NCBI GenBank assembly: GCA_003427395.1
Contig: BFEA01000530.1
Coordinates: forward strand, 496,483-554,072
DNA from: Chara braunii
Lineage: Eukaryota; Streptophyta; Charophyceae; Charales; Characeae
DNA: 57,590 bases
Reading direction: 5' to 3'
The position numbers and the translations under genes are program-made. Shown here piece by piece: positions 53,965-57,590 of the stretch. Numbering within the stretch: position 1 is the first letter of the stretch; each line of letters begins with the position of its first letter. The notes under the pieces were generated by a model that made no database searches, had not been told where the DNA came from, and saw only the letters and a list, made by a program, of their open reading frames with translations.

Positions 53965-56115
53965 TTACCTGCGAGGGCGAAGCCGTCTGTCTGAGGGAGG
54001 GACCACAGTCGGGGTGGGAGGGGCAGGTCGTGAAGTTCCCTGAGCTAACCTTTGTCGCTCGTAGTGAGCGTAGATCAGCGGTGCGGATGCTTTCAAATCT
54101 GTTCCTGAAATCCACCGAGTGTCGTCGGGATCGCATGCTCTGAATGTAACCTTGTACTGGTGAGGCTTGCTGCCATACTTGCGATCCGTGATGATGCGGT
54201 CAACCTCCTGATGACCATCCATAGAAGGAGGGTCCTGCGATCGTCGGCCTGGGAAGTCGTCGCTCTTAGCTGGTGTATATGATGCCAGCTTCGAGGCGTG
54301 AAAGACTGGATGGACCGTCAGATGCGTCGGGATGTTGATCACAAATGAAGGGCCATCGGGCTCATCGCCCGCGGCTGATGTTACGGGCCATGGTCCAAAC
54401 CACTTGGGAAACAGTTTGCGTGAAACATCCTGTTCCAGTGCAAACTCTTCAGCGGAGACCCAAACCAGATCACCGGCGCGGATGGGACATGGCACGCGAC
54501 GCCTGTTGGCTTGCTGCTGCATGCGGACTTGAGCCTTTTGCATGTTCGCGCGGGCTTGAGCCAGCAATTCCCTGTACTTCTGGACGGAAGCGGAAGAGCA
54601 AGCGGCGTCGATGTCGGCTGGTCGTGGGAGGAGAACGTCGGCGAAGATACGGCCTTTCCGTCCACCGTGGTGCAACTCGAATGGAGTCACACCGATCGCC
54701 GGGTGCACCGAAGTGTTGTAGGCGAACTCGATGTTGGGAAGGCGGTCAACCCAATCTTTCTGGTCCGGATGGATGAGCGTACGAAGCATCATTTGAGCGG
54801 TTTGATGTGCCCGCTCCGTTTGCCCGTCCGTCTGTGGATGCCGAGCCGAACTTGGTTTCATCTTCGTGCCGGACTCCTGCATGAGAGCAGTCCAAAATGC
54901 CGACATGAAGCGAGTGTCGCGGTCGCTGACTATGTCTTCCGGTACACCGTGGCCACAGTTCCAACCGGTGTGCAAGAGGCGTGCCAGCTCGGGAGCCGTG
55001 GAGTAGTACTTGCAAGGGAGAAAACGCGCATACTTACTCAAACGGTCCACAACCGTGAGGATGCCGTCGTGCCCGAGACGATCGTGGGGAAATGGTCCGG
55101 TGACATCCATGGCAATGGAGAGGCCGGGTTCCCGTGGGATAGGCATCGGACGCAACTCGCCGTAGGGATTGCGATTGCGGGGCTTGCTTCGTCGGCAAAC
55201 TTCGCAAGAGTCGCAATACCGAGTGACATCGGTAATGAGGTCAGGCCATCGGAATCGTTGTCGAAGCCGTGCAATAGTGCGGTTGACTCTGAAATGGTCG
55301 GCGAGTCGCGAGTCATGGTACTCCCAGAGAAGGCGAGTCCGAAGACGACGGTCTCGTGGGACACACAATAAGTCCTTGCCTCTCGAGTGGAGGAGCAAGT
55401 ACCCGTCGGCAATGCGATAGTGGCTGGCCGGCGGGTGATCCGAAGATAGCTGCGCATACAACGTGGCGAAGTTCGGATCAGACTCATAGCCCCGGATGAA
55501 GTGTCGCTGAAGTTCCTCGTCGAATGCGAAGGCATGATGTGTCATAGCGCAAAGATCAGGTCTTCGCGAGAGTGCATCTGCTACGCGATTGGAGAGGTCG
55601 GGAAGATGTTTCGGTGTGAAGTCAAATTGGTCGATGAAGTACATACATCGTCCGATCGTGTTGCTCACTGTATCCTGCGTCTTGTAGTAAGTCAGTGGGT
55701 TGTTGTTCGTAACCCATGTGAACCTACGACGCCCAAGGAGGAAGTGCCGCCATCGCTTGAGAGCCATCACGAACGTGAGCAGCTCCTTCTTCCTTGCATC
55801 ATCAAGCGAGTTGATGGGAGGAACTTTGTGGCTGAAATACTCCACAGGGTGCCAGTCGTCGCCGTCGTGTTGTTCCAAGACTGCCCCAATGCCATAGCCG
55901 GAAGCGTCAGTTGTCACTCTCGTAGGCAGGGTGGGGTCATAGATGCTAAGGACGGGTGCCATGAGCATGGCCGTCTTAAGTGCTTGGAATGACCGGCGTG
56001 CGTCGTCATCGAATACGAATGGCACCTTTGGCGATTGTAATCGCATCATAGGTGCAGCAATCCTTGAGTATCCGGTGATGAATCGCTGATAGTAGCCCGC
56101 CAACCCATGAATGAA
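53965..56115 (-). CDS. pol: Element B RNase H, integrase and chromodomain
   Basis: Open for about 715 codons after the frameshift. Order: LAGYYQRFI tail of RT; RNase H (VTTDASGYGIGAVLEQHD, about 55880-55930; NRVADALSRRPDL near 55560); integrase zinc finger YHDSRLADHF ... YCDSCEVCRRSK (about 55325-55180); DDE core MDVTGPF (near 55100), VSDRDTRFMS (near 54930) and ARHPQTDGQTERAH (about 54800-54850); LVWVSAEEF and FGPWPVTSAA; VHPVFHASKLASY (about 54275-54315); chromodomain VDRIITDRKYGSKPHQYKVTF ... TRWISGTDL (about 54095-54215). Ends at a stop at 53965. All catalytic and zinc residues look kept, so the integrase could be functional if expressed with the rest. Confidence 0.9.
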   Translation of the reverse strand, partial: FIHGLAGYYQRFITGYSRIAAPMMRLQSPKVPFVFDDDARRSFQALKTAMLMAPVLSIYDPTLPTRVTTDASGYGIGAVLEQHDGDDWHPVEYFSHKVPPINSLDDARKKELLTFVMALKRWRHFLLGRRRFTWVTNNNPLTYYKTQDTVSNTIGRCMYFIDQFDFTPKHLPDLSNRVADALSRRPDLCAMTHHAFAFDEELQRHFIRGYESDPNFATLYAQLSSDHPPASHYRIADGYLLLHSRGKDLLCVPRDRRLRTRLLWEYHDSRLADHFRVNRTIARLRQRFRWPDLITDVTRYCDSCEVCRRSKPRNRNPYGELRPMPIPREPGLSIAMDVTGPFPHDRLGHDGILTVVDRLSKYARFLPCKYYSTAPELARLLHTGWNCGHGVPEDIVSDRDTRFMSAFWTALMQESGTKMKPSSARHPQTDGQTERAHQTAQMMLRTLIHPDQKDWVDRLPNIEFAYNTSVHPAIGVTPFELHHGGRKGRIFADVLLPRPADIDAACSSASVQKYRELLAQARANMQKAQVRMQQQANRRRVPCPIRAGDLVWVSAEEFALEQDVSRKLFPKWFGPWPVTSAAGDEPDGPSFVINIPTHLTVHPVFHASKLASYTPAKSDDFPGRRSQDPPSMDGHQEVDRIITDRKYGSKPHQYKVTFRACDPDDTRWISGTDLKASAPLIYAHYERQRLAQGTSRPAPPTPTVVPPSDRRLRPRR

Positions 56116-56600
56116 CGAACGTCCGTGGTGTTGGTGGGCTCGGGCCATACGCGGAGGGCCTCGATCTTGTCCGCAAGCAGACGGATGCCTTGCAGCGTCA
56201 CATAATGTTCCAAATACTCCAGCTCCTGCCGCGCGAATTCGCATTTGTCGCGGTTGGCTTTGTACTTGGCTTGTCGTAGCCGCTCCAAAACGGTGTGGAG
56301 GTGTTCCACATGCTCGTCCAAACTCCGGCTGTACACCAGGATGTCGTCGAGGTAGATAAGTACGAATCGATCCAGCATGTGTCGGAACTCCGTTGTCATA
56401 GCCGCTTGGAAAGTGGCCGGGGCATTCATAAGGCCAAATGGCATAACCAGCCATTCGAAATGCCCATATCGCGTCTTAAACGCGGTCTTGTAGCGGTCCT
56501 CCTTCCGAATCTCGAGTTGGTGATATCCCGACTTGAGGTCCATGGAAGAGGGCCGGTGTTTCTTATCGTTTGTGCGTTGAGCTTGCGATAATCGATGCAC
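56106..56600 (-). pseudogene. pol: Element B RT catalytic region
   Basis: [13 protein letters not shown] (first catalytic Asp), [23 protein letters not shown], and the YLDD box in FVLIYLDDILVYS (about 56335-56370). Frame lost near 56106 in TTDVRSF, where one G is missing from a G run. True homology starts near 56546. Confidence 0.88.
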
Positions 56601-57589
56601 AACCGCAAATCCTTGTTCTTCTTCCGGACGAAGAGAACAGGAGCACCGTATGGCGATGAGCTAGGCCGAATCCAGCCTTTCTCCAGAAGGTCGTCGAGTT
56701 GTGCCCGTAGCACACTTAACTCTTCCTCGCTCATTCGGTAGATGCAACCTCGCGGAGGTACGGCCCCGTCCTCGAGGATGATCTCGTGGCGGATGGGCCG
56801 ATCCGGTACTACTCCGTGCGGGCCTTCGAACACGTCGCCGTAGGCGTCGAGAAGCTCGGTGATGCGTGGGTCCGAAGATGAGTCCGTCGATGAAGCGTCA
56901 AGGGGCGGGAGGGCGTGGAGAAAACACACCCCCATCTCCTCGATGTCGTCTCTAATGATGGAAGCTCGCATGCTTGCGGCGGACACCACGTGGCAGCTGA
57001 TCGAAGGGTAAGGAGGAGCTACCGTGCATGGGACTAGTACTCCGTTTCGATCACGAACGTGAACGGTGCGGCGGTAAAAGTTCACCGGGTGATCCTTGCT
57101 TCGCAGCCATGACATGCCCAAGATCATGTCGAATTTGGTGTCCAAGATATCGAAGGACACCGCCTTGCTTGCATGCAGGGCAAAGTACACTGGGAGGTCA
57201 TCAATGCACCGGTCGATTGACTTGTGCGTGTGACTGTCTGCCAACGTGACTTGCGTCGGTTGGGACTTCCTCCGGACGCGTGGGCCAAGGCCGGCGCGTA
57301 CCATAAAGTCCTGGCTCATGTAGTTGCGAGATACTCCGCAATCGATCAAAGCGCTGCAGGTCGCCTCTCCGATCTGAATGCGTACATATAACAATGGTGC
57401 GTCGATGTCGTCGTACCGTTGCGTCTTGAACTCGCGGTCGATCTTCGCAATGTAGGCGTGAAGGTCGACAACCTCTACTCCGGCATCCATCAACAGAGTT
57501 GGTACTGCAGTGTGCAAGTAATCCCGCAATTGTGCCATGAGCACGTTGCAATGCGGTTTCGACAATCGACCGGACCGGGGAAGGGGCAT
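56546..57589 (-). pseudogene. pol: Element B protease and RT N-terminus (5' partial)
   Basis: Protease with [17 protein letters not shown] (about 57310-57360; the catalytic Asp is present, but DSG has become DCG) and [10 protein letters not shown] (about 57100-57130). A linker follows, then RT motifs [21 protein letters not shown] (about 56635-56700) and [15 protein letters not shown]. At NTGPLP (near 56550) some 15 codons are missing and the frame shifts. The window ends upstream, so the start is unknown. Confidence 0.88.
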
Positions 57590-57590
57590 C

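Larger units (their letters stand above)
53965..57589 (-). mobile_element. Ty3/gypsy chromovirus element B, internal region, cut by window end
   Basis: Minus strand: protease, RT, RNase H, integrase, chromodomain. The gag side lies beyond 57590. Only two coding lesions are visible, both in RT: a small deletion near 56546 and a 1-bp loss near 56106. This is the youngest-looking element of the window. Confidence 0.92.

Overview
The window looks like repeat-rich nuclear DNA of a green plant or charophyte-type alga. No prokaryotic gene organisation is visible. Instead there are chromodomain Ty3/gypsy retrotransposons, APE-type LINEs, poly(A)/poly(T) tracts, tRNA-derived promoter boxes, a fragment of a plant-type U2 snRNA, long microsatellites and scaffold N gaps. 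The only likely host protein gene is a LEA_2 (NDR1/HIN1-like) membrane protein, a streptophyte family. A Chara-like genome is my best guess, but that is inference only.

Layout. About 0-8.2 kb: a decayed plus-strand gypsy chromovirus (gag, protease, RT/RNase H, integrase, chromodomain). Its integrase is split by a 968-bp terminal-inverted-repeat element inserted at TTAA. 9.9-13.1 kb: a tRNA-derived SINE-like copy, then a non-coding cluster of nested direct and inverted repeats. 14.5-15.7 kb: the LEA_2 exon, followed by a 69-bp minisatellite, a U2 snRNA retro-fragment with target duplication and A tail, and a 163-bp foldback. 18.4-20.9 kb: a LINE scrap and a second TTAA element carrying a long (AG)n tract with a gap. 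20.9-27.9 kb: LTR ends, a 2.45-kb solo LTR sitting inside a tandem repeat, and several tRNA-like sequences, three of them in a row. 27.9-32.3 kb: a LINE (endonuclease, RT lacking its FADD block, zf-RVT, A tail). 32.3-37.3 kb: unrecognised sequence, an antisense LINE 3' end and a modular repeat. 37.9-41.9 kb: a second LINE broken by an LTR fragment. 42.0-47.5 kb: a minus-strand LTR element in which gag is joined almost directly to integrase. 48.0-52.2 kb: a third LINE with a 110-bp triplication. 52.4-57.6 kb: a minus-strand gypsy chromovirus, the best preserved element, cut by the window end.

The parts do not form a pathway. They record nested transposition: LTR elements into repeats, DNA elements into LTR elements, and an LTR into a LINE. 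LINE machinery probably also copied U2 RNA. Every retroelement coding region carries stops, frameshifts or deletions. The closest to intact is the minus-strand pol at 54-56.1 kb. Coordinates of element edges are approximate unless a target duplication or inverted repeat fixes them.
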